64,000 nt of DNA, taken from an uncultured Clostridia bacterium. GTDB lineage: Bacteria; Bacillota; Clostridia; Peptostreptococcales; Anaerovoracaceae. Position numbers and translations under genes: made by a program. Below the pieces are notes generated by a model. It worked only from the letters and a program-made list of their open reading frames with translations. It ran no database searches and was not told where the DNA came from. The stretch is from assembly GCA_934271235.1 (NCBI GenBank), contig CAKQQT010000016.1:9564-73563 (forward strand). The letters are read 5' to 3'. Below, piece after piece: positions 49,960 through 59,784 of the stretch. The number at the start of each line of letters is the position of its first letter. The stretch's first letter is position 1.

Positions 49960-52611
49960 CTATTTATCCAGAGAAGCCTTGAGCTCCTCCAGGATCGCAA
50001 ACGCCTTAGACGGCGTGATCTCCATCAGGTTCAGTGCCCGCAGTTTGTCAATGACCGGGTTCGGCGCGAAAGAAAACATCGAAAGCTGGCTTTCTTCTTC
50101 GCAGATCGCAGGTTTTGGTTTCGCCGCGTCAGCAGCTTGAGGATCCGCCGGAGCTGCGCTCGCGGAAGTATTTGCGGGACCTGACGTTGATCCGCTCTCC
50201 AGATCCGCCAGCTTTTCCTGGGCGCGCGCCAAAAGTGCCTGCGGGATACCGGCCAGTTTGGCCACATGGATGCCGTAGCTGCGGCTTGCGGAACCCGCAA
50301 CGATCTTATGCAGGAAGACGATATTGCCGCCTGCCTCCGCCACATCGACGTTCAGATTGCGCACGCCCGGAAGCTGTTCCTCGAGCACCGTCAGTTCGTG
50401 ATAGTGCGTCGCGAACAAGGTCCGGATATGCGTGTGATCATTGCAGAGATATTCACACGCCGCCCAGGCGATCGACAGACCGTCGTAAGTGCTCGTACCG
50501 CGCCCGATCTCATCCAGGATGATCAGGCTGCGCGCCTTGGCGTTATTGAGGATATAGGACAGCTCGCTCATTTCCACGAAGAAGGTCGACTGTCCCTGCG
50601 CCAGATTGTCCGACGCGCCGATCCGCGTAAAAATACGGTCGCAGACGCCGATGTGCGCCTGTTCGCACGGCACGAAACAGCCCGCCTGCGCCATCAGCAC
50701 GATGAGCGCCGTCTGCCGCATATAGGTGGACTTACCGGCCATGTTCGGTCCGGTGATCAAAAGCATGCTCGCGTCCCGATCGTTCAGATAGGTGTCGTTG
50801 GAAACAAACAGACCGTCGCTGACCATCTGCTCAATGACCGGATGTCTGCCCTTGAGGATCTCCAACTCCATCGAATCATCCACGCGCGGTTTGACATAGC
50901 CCAGCTTTTCGCTGACCTGCGCGAAAGAAGTCAGAACATCAAGCTCCGCGATGGCTGCCGATGTTTTCTGGATCGTCTCGATATAGTTCTGTATAAAATC
51001 TCTGACACGGAGGAAAAGTTCATACTCCAGCTGATTGATCTTCGTCTGGGCGTTCAGCACCAGATTTTCCATCTCTTTCAGTTCCGGCGTGATGAAGCGT
51101 TCCGCATTGGCCAGAGTTTGTTTTCGTATGTAGTTTTCGGGGATCAGATCAAAATAGGACTTGGTCACTTCCAGATAATAGCCGAAGACCCGATTGTACC
51201 CGACTTTCAGGTTTTTGATGCCGGTCCGCTCGCGTTCGGTGTTTTCGAGATTGGATATCCACTCCTTTCCGTCTTTGATGGAAAAGTTCAGATCGTCCAG
51301 CTCTTTCGAAAAGCCGGCCTTGATCAGACCGCCCTCTTTGATGGTGAACGGCGGCTCTTCACAGATCGCGCGGTCGATCACATCGTAAACTTCCGTCAGG
51401 CAGTCGATATCGTCGTTGATCTTCCGCAGCGCGGCAGTCTGCATCGCGCCGAGATCCGATTTGATCTCCGGCAGCACCGCGATCGAATTGCGCAGGGCGA
51501 TGAAATCTCTGCCGTTGGCATTGCCGCAGGCAACGCGCCCGGTCAGACGCTCAAAATCATAAATACGTTTCAGGTTTTCCTTGATATTGTTCCGCGTGAG
51601 AAGATCGTTGTATAATTCCTCTACGCCGTCCAGCCGCTCGTTGATCTCCGCCGCGTTGTTGAGCGGTTCCCGCAGCCACTGCCGCATTTTGCGGCTGCCC
51701 ATGGCGGTATGCGTCTTATCGAGCACACCTAAAAGAGACCCCTGTACTTTTTTTTCGTACAGTGTCTCGGTGATCTCCAGATTGCGTACGGTCGCTTTGT
51801 CCAGCGCCATATGCGTCCCGATCTCATAGTGGTTGATGCGGGTCAGATGTTTGAGATTCTGTTTCTGGGTCTCAAAAAGATAGTTCAGCAGCGCGCCCAG
51901 CGCCCGGACGCCCTGCGGGCGAAAGTCCAGTCCCAAGCCGGTCAGGGAAACCGTGCCGAACTGTGCTTTGATCGCCTCGACGCACGCTTTTTCGGAATAA
52001 TAACTTTCGGAAAGAATGTTAAGATAGGCTTCTGTGATCTGCTTGACCTCATCGACAGCATAGTGCAGCGGGAAGTCTTCGTTGAAGATGACCTCCTTCG
52101 CCTTGATCTTGACCAGCTCATTCAGAAGCGTCTGGTAAAGATCCCCGCCGTGATACTCGGTCAGATACAGTTCCCCGGTCGATATATCACAATAAGCCAC
52201 AGCCATTGCCTGTTCTTCGGCGTAAACCGCGGCCAGATAATTATTTTCTTTTTCATGGAGCATCGCCTGCGAGGTCAGCGTTCCGGGCGTTACCACGCGG
52301 ATCACTTCCCGTTTGACGATACCTTTGGCTTGTGCCGGATCTTCGGTCTGTTCACAGATGGCGACTTTGTAGCCCTTTTCCACAAGCCGGGCGAGATAAC
52401 CGTCGGCTGCGTGGAAAGGGACGCCGCACATCGGCGCCCTTTCCTCTTGTCCGCAAGCCTTTCCGGTCAATGTCAATTCTAATTCTTTTGATGCAAGCTT
52501 CGCGTCTTCGAAGAACATTTCGTAGAAGTCACCCAGCCGAAAGAACAGAATACAGTCCTGATACTGATCTTTGATTTCCATGTACTGCTGCATCATCGGT
52601 GATAACTTCAT
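49960..52611 (-). CDS. mutS: DNA mismatch repair protein MutS
   Basis: An 883-residue MutS: mismatch-wedge motif GDFYEMFFED (residues 26-35), connector and lever domains, ABC ATPase with Walker A GPNMAGKST, signature SELSYILNNA, Walker B DEIGRGTST and HYHEL. The C-terminal linker is Ala/Pro-rich before the final dimerisation helix. Recognises base mismatches and recruits MutL, whose gene is at 11432-13408 beyond the accessory block. Confidence 0.98.
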   Translation of the reverse strand: MKLSPMMQQYMEIKDQYQDCILFFRLGDFYEMFFEDAKLASKELELTLTGKACGQEERAPMCGVPFHAADGYLARLVEKGYKVAICEQTEDPAQAKGIVKREVIRVVTPGTLTSQAMLHEKENNYLAAVYAEEQAMAVAYCDISTGELYLTEYHGGDLYQTLLNELVKIKAKEVIFNEDFPLHYAVDEVKQITEAYLNILSESYYSEKACVEAIKAQFGTVSLTGLGLDFRPQGVRALGALLNYLFETQKQNLKHLTRINHYEIGTHMALDKATVRNLEITETLYEKKVQGSLLGVLDKTHTAMGSRKMRQWLREPLNNAAEINERLDGVEELYNDLLTRNNIKENLKRIYDFERLTGRVACGNANGRDFIALRNSIAVLPEIKSDLGAMQTAALRKINDDIDCLTEVYDVIDRAICEEPPFTIKEGGLIKAGFSKELDDLNFSIKDGKEWISNLENTERERTGIKNLKVGYNRVFGYYLEVTKSYFDLIPENYIRKQTLANAERFITPELKEMENLVLNAQTKINQLEYELFLRVRDFIQNYIETIQKTSAAIAELDVLTSFAQVSEKLGYVKPRVDDSMELEILKGRHPVIEQMVSDGLFVSNDTYLNDRDASMLLITGPNMAGKSTYMRQTALIVLMAQAGCFVPCEQAHIGVCDRIFTRIGASDNLAQGQSTFFVEMSELSYILNNAKARSLIILDEIGRGTSTYDGLSIAWAACEYLCNDHTHIRTLFATHYHELTVLEEQLPGVRNLNVDVAEAGGNIVFLHKIVAGSASRSYGIHVAKLAGIPQALLARAQEKLADLESGSTSGPANTSASAAPADPQAADAAKPKPAICEEESQLSMFSFAPNPVIDKLRALNLMEITPSKAFAILEELKASLDK

Positions 52612-52684
52612 ATTCTTCTCCTGTTTGTCCGTAATCTTGATTATGTAAATCGGTTATGTAAATATGTAAAAATGTAATGAAAAA

Positions 52685-53875
52685 CTATCTTGCGTTGTAA
52701 GCCTTGATACCTTCTTTGATGATGTTGATGCCGGCCTTCATATCTTCTGCTTTCAGAACGTAAGCGATTCTCATGTCAGACTTGCCTGCTTCCGGATTGG
52801 TGAAGAATCCGCCTGCCGGTGCAAACATGCAAGTTTCGCCGTTTACGTCGAATTCCGTCAGCAGGAACATCAGGAATTTTTCCGCGTCGTCTACCGGAAG
52901 TTTGCAGGTGATGTAGAATGCGCCTTCCGGAACACCGTACTGGATGCCTTCGATCTCGTTCAGAGCTTCTACGGCAACGTTTCTTCTGTGTTCGTATTCC
53001 GCTTTGATCTCATTGAAGTAGGACGGATCCATGTTGTAAAGAGCTGCTGCGCCGACCTGGTCTAAGGTTGCGCTGCACAGTCTTGCCTGGCAGAGTTTCA
53101 TGAGGTTGCCCATCAGTTCTTCGTTCTTGGAAGCGATGGAACCCATTCTTGCGCCGCATGCGGAGAATCTCTTGGAGATGGAATCTACGATGATGACATT
53201 CTGCGCTGCTTCCGGGAAAGAACCAAAAGTATCCATGGTCTTTCCGTCGTAAACGAATTCTCTGTAAACTTCGTCCGCGATGATGTACAGATCGTGTGCG
53301 ATCGCGATGTCAACGATCAGCTTCATTTCATCGTGTGTCAGGACCTTACCGGTCGGGTTGCCCGGGTTGATGATGCAGATCGCTTTGGTCTTCGGTGTGA
53401 TGACAGCTTCGATCTTTTCTTTTACCGCATACTGATAGCCTTCTTCCGCAGTGGTCGGGATGCCGACTAACTTGCCGCCTGCAGCTTTGATGAAAGTCTT
53501 GTAGTTGGTGTAGAACGGTTCTGCCATGATGACTTCATCGTCATCGTCCAGCAGTGCGGTCATCAGCATAGAGATCGCTTCGGAACCGCCGGTGGTAACC
53601 AGCAGGTCTTTCTTTTCGAAATCAAGACCGAGTCTCTTGTAGTAGCCGACTAACGCGTCGAGTAATTCCGGAATACCTTGGGAGTTTGCGTAAGCTAATA
53701 CATCCTGGTCGAAATTCTTGACTGCATCAAAGAACGCACGCGGTGTTTTGATGTCCGGCTGACCGATGTTCAGTCCGTAAACCTTTTTTCCTGCAGCTCT
53801 TGCAGCGTCAGCGTAAGGAACAAACTTTCTGATTGGAGAGAGTTCCATTGCTTGAATTTTTGTTGACAGTTTCAT
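52685..53875 (-). CDS. aspartate aminotransferase-like PLP enzyme
   Basis: A 396-residue class I/II aminotransferase: GLNIGQPDIKTPRAF, TTGGSEAISM, INPGNPTGKVL, IADEVYREF and the PLP lysine in VDSISKRFSACGARMG. Likely acts on aspartate or aromatic amino acids. Codon use is highly biased (few rare codons), suggesting strong expression. TTTCTCCTT complement (AAGGAG) precedes the ATG. Confidence 0.95.
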   Translation of the reverse strand: MKLSTKIQAMELSPIRKFVPYADAARAAGKKVYGLNIGQPDIKTPRAFFDAVKNFDQDVLAYANSQGIPELLDALVGYYKRLGLDFEKKDLLVTTGGSEAISMLMTALLDDDDEVIMAEPFYTNYKTFIKAAGGKLVGIPTTAEEGYQYAVKEKIEAVITPKTKAICIINPGNPTGKVLTHDEMKLIVDIAIAHDLYIIADEVYREFVYDGKTMDTFGSFPEAAQNVIIVDSISKRFSACGARMGSIASKNEELMGNLMKLCQARLCSATLDQVGAAALYNMDPSYFNEIKAEYEHRRNVAVEALNEIEGIQYGVPEGAFYITCKLPVDDAEKFLMFLLTEFDVNGETCMFAPAGGFFTNPEAGKSDMRIAYVLKAEDMKAGINIIKEGIKAYNAR

Positions 53876-53907
53876 TTCGTTTTCTCCTTTTTACATAAAA
53901 CTAACAT

Positions 53908-54726
53908 TTATTCTAACTCCTCATGTGAGGTGTTGACAATAGTAAGGATGTCGGACTCGGCAACCGCGGCCTCCGTTTCCGACGGGGACTTGGACAGATA
54001 CAAGAGATATTCGATATTGCCCTTCGCCCCGGTGACCGGACTGTAGGTCAGCCCCAGCGGGACAAGTCCGTTCTCGTTTGCATAGCCGATCACGTTCCGG
54101 ATCACTTCTTCATGCACCTTTCGGTCACGGACAATGCCTTTTTTGCCGACCTGCTCTCTGCCGGCCTCAAACTGCGGCTTGACCAGACAGACCAGGCTTC
54201 CGCCCGTTTGTTCCAACAATTTCGCCGCTACCGGGAAAACCAGCTTCAGCGAGATGAACGACACGTCGATACTGATAAAGTCGATCGGATCTTCGATCAG
54301 CGCAAAATCCAGATAGCGGATATTGCATTTTTCCATATTGACCACGCGCGGATCGATCCGCAGCTTGTAGTCGAGCTGTCCATAGCCGACATCGACCGCG
54401 TAGACCTTGCGGGCGCCGCTCTGCAGCATGCAGTCGGTAAATCCGCCGGTGGAAGCGCCGATATCCATGCAGACGGTGTCCGCAAGCCGGATTGGCCAAA
54501 GCTTCATGGATTTTTCCAATTTCAGGCCGCCGCGGCTGACATAAGGACAGATATTTTCTTTTACGGTGATCTCGGCGTTCTCATCAACGAAGTTGCCGGC
54601 TTTGTCGCTCTTTTGACCGTCGACATAAACGATGCCGGCCATGATCGATGCTTTCGCGCGCTCTCTGGACTGGTAGAATCCTTTCTTGACCAGTAAAACA
54701 TCAAGCCTTTCTTTCAAGTTCTCCAC
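53908..54726 (-). CDS. tlyA: TlyA-family 16S/23S rRNA 2'-O-methyltransferase
   Basis: A 272-residue protein: N-terminal S4 RNA-binding domain (RLDVLLVKKGFYQSRERAK), then a FtsJ-like methyltransferase with MDIGASTGGFTDCML as SAM loop, and CLVKPQFEAGRE and KGIVRD. Methylates rRNA; in mycobacteria loss gives capreomycin resistance. The GTG at 54726 (AAGG 5 bases before) overlaps the dxs end by 26 bases. Confidence 0.95.
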   Translation of the reverse strand: MENLKERLDVLLVKKGFYQSRERAKASIMAGIVYVDGQKSDKAGNFVDENAEITVKENICPYVSRGGLKLEKSMKLWPIRLADTVCMDIGASTGGFTDCMLQSGARKVYAVDVGYGQLDYKLRIDPRVVNMEKCNIRYLDFALIEDPIDFISIDVSFISLKLVFPVAAKLLEQTGGSLVCLVKPQFEAGREQVGKKGIVRDRKVHEEVIRNVIGYANENGLVPLGLTYSPVTGAKGNIEYLLYLSKSPSETEAAVAESDILTIVNTSHEELE

Positions 54727-56584
54727 AAATCCTTTCTGTGATCTTTTCCGCGGACAGACCGTACTTCTCCGTCAGTTCCGCAAAGGTACCCTGCTTGATA
54801 AACTGCTCCGGCCAGCCGAAGTTCAAAACCCGGTATCCCGGCTCCAAAGCGCACCGCAGGCTTTCGCCGAAACCGCCGCTGACGATATTGTCCTCGATGG
54901 TCACGACCAGCTTGCCGCGCAGCGTGTTCATCGCGCTCTTGGAAATTTCGATCGGTTTCACGATATTCACATCCTGATAACGCGCCTGTACGCCTTTTTC
55001 GAGCAGCCGCTCGAAGACTTCCCGTCCGACGCCGGCCATCTTGCCGACGCCGAGGATCTCCACACGATCCGCAAGCAGCGCGCTGCCGTATTCCATCGTC
55101 CGGTTGTAAGTCATCAGGCTTGGAATCCTGCCCTCTTCCGCCGTCATAACTTCGCCGCGCGGATAACGGATCGCGCAAGGTCCGTTCTGCTCCATCGCGT
55201 AGTTCATGCTCTCACGGAGCATTTCATCGGAAGTCGGCGCGAGGACCGACAAATGCGGCATCGTGGCAAGATAGCTGAGATCAAAGATGCCGTGATGCGT
55301 TTCTCCGTCCGCCCCGACAACGCCCGCGCGGTCGATCATAAAGGTCACCGGCAGCTGCTGCATGCAGACATCCTCCAGCATCTGATCATAAGCCCGCTGC
55401 AGGAACGAAGAATAAATGCAGACAAACGGCCGCATACCGGCTTTCGCAAGCCCGGCGGCGAATGTCACAGCATGCTGTTCGGCAATTCCGACATCGAAGA
55501 AACGCTCCGGAAATCTGCGGGAAAATCCGCCCAGCCCGGTTGCTTCTCCCATGGCCGCGGTGATTGCCACGATCCGCGGATCTTTTTCGGCAAGCTCGAT
55601 CAGATACTCTCCCATGACTTTGGAGTAAGTCGGCTTGCCGGACTTTGCGAGTTCTTTGCCGGTTTCCGGATCAAACTTTCCGATCCCGTGGAACTTGCCC
55701 GGATCTTTTTCGGCGTTAAGGTACCCCTTGCCTTTTTTGGTGATCACATGGATCACCACCGGCTCGTTGAGGCTCTTGGCACGCGCCAGAACATCCAGAA
55801 GCTCCGGCAGGCTGTGTCCGTCCACCGGTCCGAAATAGGTGAAGCCCAGTTCTTCAAAGAGCACGCCGCCGTGTTCCAGGATCGTATACTTGATATCATT
55901 TTTGATATCAGCCAGCCCCTGCGCGATGCCTTTACCGACATTGGGGATCGAGCCGATCTTGTTTTTGATAAATTTTTTGGCGCTTAAATAGCCTTTGGAT
56001 GTCCGCAGCGACCCCAGATGTTTGGAGATCCCGCCGATGTTCGGCGAAATGGACATGCCGTTGTCGTTGAGGATCACGATCACTTTGGATTTGGAGGCTC
56101 CGATGTTGTTCAGCGCCTCATAAGCCATGCCGCCGGTCAGCGAACCGTCGCCGATGACCGCGATCACCTCATAGTCTTTTCCCTGGATATCCCTTGCCGC
56201 CGCATAGCCTGCCGCTGCCGAGATCGAGGTGCTGCTGTGACCGGTATCAAAGGCGTCATGCACGCTCTCCTTGCCTTTCGGGAATCCGGAGAGTCCTCCG
56301 AGCTGCCGCAGCGTATCAAACGCTCCGGCCCTGCCGGTCAGGATCTTATGGACATAGGACTGATGTCCCACATCCCAGATGATCTTATCCTCCGGACTGT
56401 CAAAGATCTTATGCAGCGCCATCGTCAGCTCCACCACACCCAGATTGGATGCCAGATGTCCGCCGGTTTCGGCGACCCGCTCGATCAGAAAGTCACGGAT
56501 CGAATAAGATAAAAGTTCCATTTCCTCGCAGGACATTGTCTTTAGATCCTCGGGGAAACAGTAGTCTGTCAGATTTTTTTTCAT
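54701..56584 (-). CDS. dxs: 1-deoxy-D-xylulose-5-phosphate synthase
   Basis: First enzyme of the MEP isoprenoid pathway: condenses pyruvate and glyceraldehyde 3-phosphate. A 627-residue transketolase-like protein; thiamine-binding HSSTSISAA and GDGSLTGGMAYEALNN, pyrimidine-domain EQHAVTFAAGLA and YSSFLQRAYDQ, C-terminal VTIEDNIVSGGFG. It lies downstream of ispA in the conserved xse - ispA - dxs - tlyA block. Confidence 0.98.
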   Translation of the reverse strand: MKKNLTDYCFPEDLKTMSCEEMELLSYSIRDFLIERVAETGGHLASNLGVVELTMALHKIFDSPEDKIIWDVGHQSYVHKILTGRAGAFDTLRQLGGLSGFPKGKESVHDAFDTGHSSTSISAAAGYAAARDIQGKDYEVIAVIGDGSLTGGMAYEALNNIGASKSKVIVILNDNGMSISPNIGGISKHLGSLRTSKGYLSAKKFIKNKIGSIPNVGKGIAQGLADIKNDIKYTILEHGGVLFEELGFTYFGPVDGHSLPELLDVLARAKSLNEPVVIHVITKKGKGYLNAEKDPGKFHGIGKFDPETGKELAKSGKPTYSKVMGEYLIELAEKDPRIVAITAAMGEATGLGGFSRRFPERFFDVGIAEQHAVTFAAGLAKAGMRPFVCIYSSFLQRAYDQMLEDVCMQQLPVTFMIDRAGVVGADGETHHGIFDLSYLATMPHLSVLAPTSDEMLRESMNYAMEQNGPCAIRYPRGEVMTAEEGRIPSLMTYNRTMEYGSALLADRVEILGVGKMAGVGREVFERLLEKGVQARYQDVNIVKPIEISKSAMNTLRGKLVVTIEDNIVSGGFGESLRCALEPGYRVLNFGWPEQFIKQGTFAELTEKYGLSAEKITERICGELERKA

Positions 56585-56594
56585 GTCTCTTGCA

Positions 56595-57488
56595 TCAGTT
56601 CTTTCTTGTTTTAAGCTGCAGCGCCATATTGCGGAAAAACTCCGCGTTGTCGTAATACGGCGCGATCGCCTCCAGCGCGTCGTCGGTCAGCTGCTCCAAT
56701 CTCGCGAAGGCAGCCTCCAGTCCGTTGATCGAGGTATAGGTGTTCTTATGCTGTTTCTTGTCGGAACCGATGGCTTTGCCCAGTTCTTTCGGATCGCCGA
56801 TCTCATCCAGGATATCGTCCGCAATCTGATAAGCCAGACCGAGATTTTCGGAATAAATGTCCAGATTGCTGAGCATATCCTTGCTCGGATTGCCCAGATA
56901 AAGTCCCGCCTTGATCGCTGCGATGATCAGCGCGCCGGTTTTATTGATATGGATGTACTCCAGCATCTCGTTGGAATACTCGTTGTTCTCGCCTTCGATG
57001 TCCGATACTTGACCGGCAACCATGCCGCGGCATCCGGCTCCTTTGGCGATCGCATTGATCGCGCGGATGCGCTTTGCCATCTTTTCGGCGTCGTCAAAGT
57101 AAAGCATCAGATCTTTGTTCATAGCTTCGAACGCGCTGGTCAGAAGCCCGTCGCCGGCCAGGATCGCCAGCGCTTCTCCGTAAACCTTGTGATTCGTCGG
57201 CAGACCTCTGCGCAGATCGTCGTTATCCATCGCCGGCAGATCGTCATGGATCATCGAATAAGTATGGATGTACTCCATCGCGCAGGCATAAGGAAGCGCC
57301 TCGCGAACGTCGCCGCCTGCAAAATCACACGCCGCCAAAAGCAGAACCGGACGGATGCGTTTGCCGCCCGCCGTCAAACTGTATTTCATAGCTTCATACA
57401 ACGAAATACTCTTGTTGTCTATATTAGGAATGAAATCCAGCAGATGTTCATCGATCATTTTTTTGTAATCTTCATAGCCTCTTTCCAT
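56595..57488 (-). CDS. ispA: farnesyl diphosphate/polyprenyl synthase
   Basis: A 297-residue trans-isoprenyl diphosphate synthase. The first Asp-rich motif is DDLPAMDNDDLRRG, the second ADDILDEIGDP, with GGKRIRPVL at residues about 37-45. Makes C15 (or longer) chains from DMAPP and IPP. GGAGGATTTCTC precedes the ATG. Confidence 0.95.
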   Translation of the reverse strand: MERGYEDYKKMIDEHLLDFIPNIDNKSISLYEAMKYSLTAGGKRIRPVLLLAACDFAGGDVREALPYACAMEYIHTYSMIHDDLPAMDNDDLRRGLPTNHKVYGEALAILAGDGLLTSAFEAMNKDLMLYFDDAEKMAKRIRAINAIAKGAGCRGMVAGQVSDIEGENNEYSNEMLEYIHINKTGALIIAAIKAGLYLGNPSKDMLSNLDIYSENLGLAYQIADDILDEIGDPKELGKAIGSDKKQHKNTYTSINGLEAAFARLEQLTDDALEAIAPYYDNAEFFRNMALQLKTRKN

Positions 57489-57516
57489 GAGAAATCCTCC
57501 TTTTCCGCTTACAAAT

Positions 57517-57690
57517 CTACTTGGAATACACTTCGATCTTCTGTTCGGTCTCTTTTAAAATATCTCTGCACAGGCGATAGCAGCGGATGCCTTCTTCATA
57601 GCATTTTACAGCCTCGTCCAGGGTCGTTTCTTCATCACGGATCATTTCCGACATTTCTTCCAGTTTCTGCAATGATTCTTCAAATGTCAT
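57517..57690 (-). CDS. xseB: exodeoxyribonuclease VII small subunit
   Basis: A 57-residue protein read directly from the DNA: MTFEESLQKLEEMSEMIRDE, then TTLDEAVKCYEEGIRCYRLC and KETEQKIEVYSK. The xseB signature (FE..L..LE.IV..LE....L.E....YE.G..L...C...L..AE.K) is clear. It overlaps the end of xseA by 11 bases and is followed by ispA, as in most Bacillota. Confidence 0.93.
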   Translation of the reverse strand: MTFEESLQKLEEMSEMIRDEETTLDEAVKCYEEGIRCYRLCRDILKETEQKIEVYSK

Positions 57691-58843
57691 CGGTCTCGTT
57701 CTCCTTCGTTATCGACAGCTCTGTCATGCGGAACGCCGCACTGCCGTCTTTGAGTTTGATGCGATAGGTCTGTCCGTCGCGCAGTTCTCCTGCGGAGGAA
57801 ATGTGGTTTCCGGCCGCATCTTCCAGCACCGCGTAGCCTTTTCGCAGGATGCGGTACGGATGGTTTTCATCCAGGATCAATCTGCAGCTTTCCAGTTCAT
57901 GCCGGTAAGCGGTCACGCGCCTTTGCAGGACATGCTGCATTTCCGCAAACAGTTTATCGGCATGCAGACCTGCATAGCTGACTTTTTTCTGCAGGTCCGC
58001 CATCAAACCGTTCCGCCAAGACTCTGCCCGCTGCATCAGCTCGCGGATATCCGGCACTGCCATCTCGGCAGCCGCCGTCGGCGTTTCGGCGCGTCGGTCC
58101 GCGACAAAATCCGCAATGGTAAAATCGATCTCATGCCCGACGGCTGAGATGATCGGGATCCGGCTGCGGTAAATAGCGCGCGCTACGATCTCTTCATTGA
58201 AAGCCCAGAGGTCTTCCATCGAGCCTCCGCCGCGGCCGACAATCAGCGTATCGATATCGTCGAATTCCCGGTTAATCCGGTCGATCATCCCGGCAATGTC
58301 CGCGGCAGCGTCGCTGCCCTGCACCAGCACGGGGAACACGATCAGATCGGTCAGATTTGTCCGGCTTTTCACGATCTTGATGATATCCCGCACAGCGGCC
58401 CCGGTGTTCGAGGTCACGATACCGATCTTATGCGGGAACCGCGGGATCGGTTTTTTATGTTCCGGCGCGAACAGGCCCTCCGCGTCAAGCTTTTCTTTGA
58501 GCAGCTGAAAGGCCATCGCCAGATTTCCCTCGCCCGTGACCTGTATGCTGCGCACAAAGAGCGTATAAGTGCCGCCCTTTTTATAGACGTTCAGATAGCC
58601 GTTGATGACGACTTCCAGTCCGTCCCCCAGCTCATAGTTCAGGCTGCGGACATACTGCGCCGGAAAGAAACAGTTGATCTTGCTGTTTTCATCCGTGATC
58701 GAAAAATACAGATGCCCGCTGCTGTGATGCTTGAGATTTGAGATCTCGCCCCGCACGGTCAGGTTTCCCAGAAGCGGGTCGGTCATCAGAACGCGGCTGA
58801 TATATTCATTCAGTTGTGTGACGGTGATCGGCTTCAGCGCCAT
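57680..58843 (-). CDS. xseA: exodeoxyribonuclease VII large subunit
   Basis: A 387-residue protein: N-terminal OB fold (ITVTQLNEYISRVLMTDPLL ... GEISNLKHHSSGHLYF), then the catalytic region GIVTSNTGAAVRDI, VLVQGSDAA, IVGRGGGSMEDLWAFNEE and SAVGHEIDFTIADFVAD. Degrades single-stranded DNA into oligonucleotides with XseB. It is slightly shorter than typical (about 400-450), with a short coiled region. GGGAGGAC precedes the ATG, and the start overlaps the upstream gene by 10 bases. Confidence 0.96.
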   Translation of the reverse strand: MALKPITVTQLNEYISRVLMTDPLLGNLTVRGEISNLKHHSSGHLYFSITDENSKINCFFPAQYVRSLNYELGDGLEVVINGYLNVYKKGGTYTLFVRSIQVTGEGNLAMAFQLLKEKLDAEGLFAPEHKKPIPRFPHKIGIVTSNTGAAVRDIIKIVKSRTNLTDLIVFPVLVQGSDAAADIAGMIDRINREFDDIDTLIVGRGGGSMEDLWAFNEEIVARAIYRSRIPIISAVGHEIDFTIADFVADRRAETPTAAAEMAVPDIRELMQRAESWRNGLMADLQKKVSYAGLHADKLFAEMQHVLQRRVTAYRHELESCRLILDENHPYRILRKGYAVLEDAAGNHISSAGELRDGQTYRIKLKDGSAAFRMTELSITKENETDDI

Positions 58844-59784
58844 ATCTTTTGTCCTCCCAGCAGCGCAACGCCGATGGCATTGTCGGCAGACATCTGCGGT
58901 TTCCCGAATACAATGTTCAGATCCTTATACATATGCTCGACCAGATAGTTGCGCATATACTGACTGCACGATACGCCGCCGGCATAGATAAAATTCGTGA
59001 TCCCGTACTGATAGGAAAGCTGCAGGGTCATCTCCAGGATCGAGCGCGAGAGCTTTTCAAACAAGTCTTCGATCAGCTCCATCTGCGGATACTGCTCCAA
59101 TGCCTTGCCGCACTGGGTTTCGATCCCCGAAAGGTTGACATATCCCTCTTTGGTCTTGATCGGCGTCAGAATATCCCGATGACCGATCGCGCGCACGGCC
59201 ATCTGATCCAGCGCTTCGCCGCACGGAAAATCGAGCCCCAGCGAAACGCCGACACGATCCAGCACCTGCCCGTAAGCAATGTCTTTGGTGCCGCCCACGA
59301 TCTCAAAGATGCCCTTTTCGTCATCGACCAGCAGAGCCTCCGTAGTACCGCCGCTGAAATGAAAACAGATCAGCGGACTGACGTTTTTGAGGCTGGAATA
59401 AAAACGGATCGCCTCGATATGCCCCTCTTGGTGGGAAAATTCATAATACGGAACGCCCATGGCTGCCGCCACCGCTTTGCCGTATCCGGTCCCGGCGGTA
59501 AAGACCGGCATATAAGAGCCTTCGATCGGACGCGGACGCGTAGAGAACGAAACGGCTCCGATGTTTTCACGGATGGAAAAATCCGCAAGCGCTTTTTGGA
59601 GTGCTTCCGGCAGTTTCTGTACATGCTGAAAGAACGCTTCGGACTGCCGAAGTCCGCGCTCGCCCTTTTTGACATCCAGGTATTCCTGATGGTTAAAAAG
59701 CACCTTTCCTTTGCAGTCAACGACCGCGACGGAAGTTTTATAATTGCTGGTGTCGATCCCCAGCGATAATAATTCACTCTGCAT
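58834..59784 (-). CDS. TsaD/YgjD-related (Peptidase M22-fold) protein
   Basis: A 316-residue ASKHA-fold protein related to TsaD (t6A synthesis). It has LGIDTSNYKTSVAVVD, a metal-site HQEGH (HxxxH) in FSHQEGHIEA, FHFSGGTTEALLV and FIYAGGVSCSQYM. A separate, canonical tsaD is expected elsewhere, and this copy in the nusB - xseA operon is a clostridial paralogue of unknown role. ATG at 59784 follows AAGGAAGC and overlaps the nusB end by 11 bases; longer upstream readings are inside nusB. Confidence 0.85.
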   Translation of the reverse strand: MQSELLSLGIDTSNYKTSVAVVDCKGKVLFNHQEYLDVKKGERGLRQSEAFFQHVQKLPEALQKALADFSIRENIGAVSFSTRPRPIEGSYMPVFTAGTGYGKAVAAAMGVPYYEFSHQEGHIEAIRFYSSLKNVSPLICFHFSGGTTEALLVDDEKGIFEIVGGTKDIAYGQVLDRVGVSLGLDFPCGEALDQMAVRAIGHRDILTPIKTKEGYVNLSGIETQCGKALEQYPQMELIEDLFEKLSRSILEMTLQLSYQYGITNFIYAGGVSCSQYMRNYLVEHMYKDLNIVFGKPQMSADNAIGVALLGGQKIWR

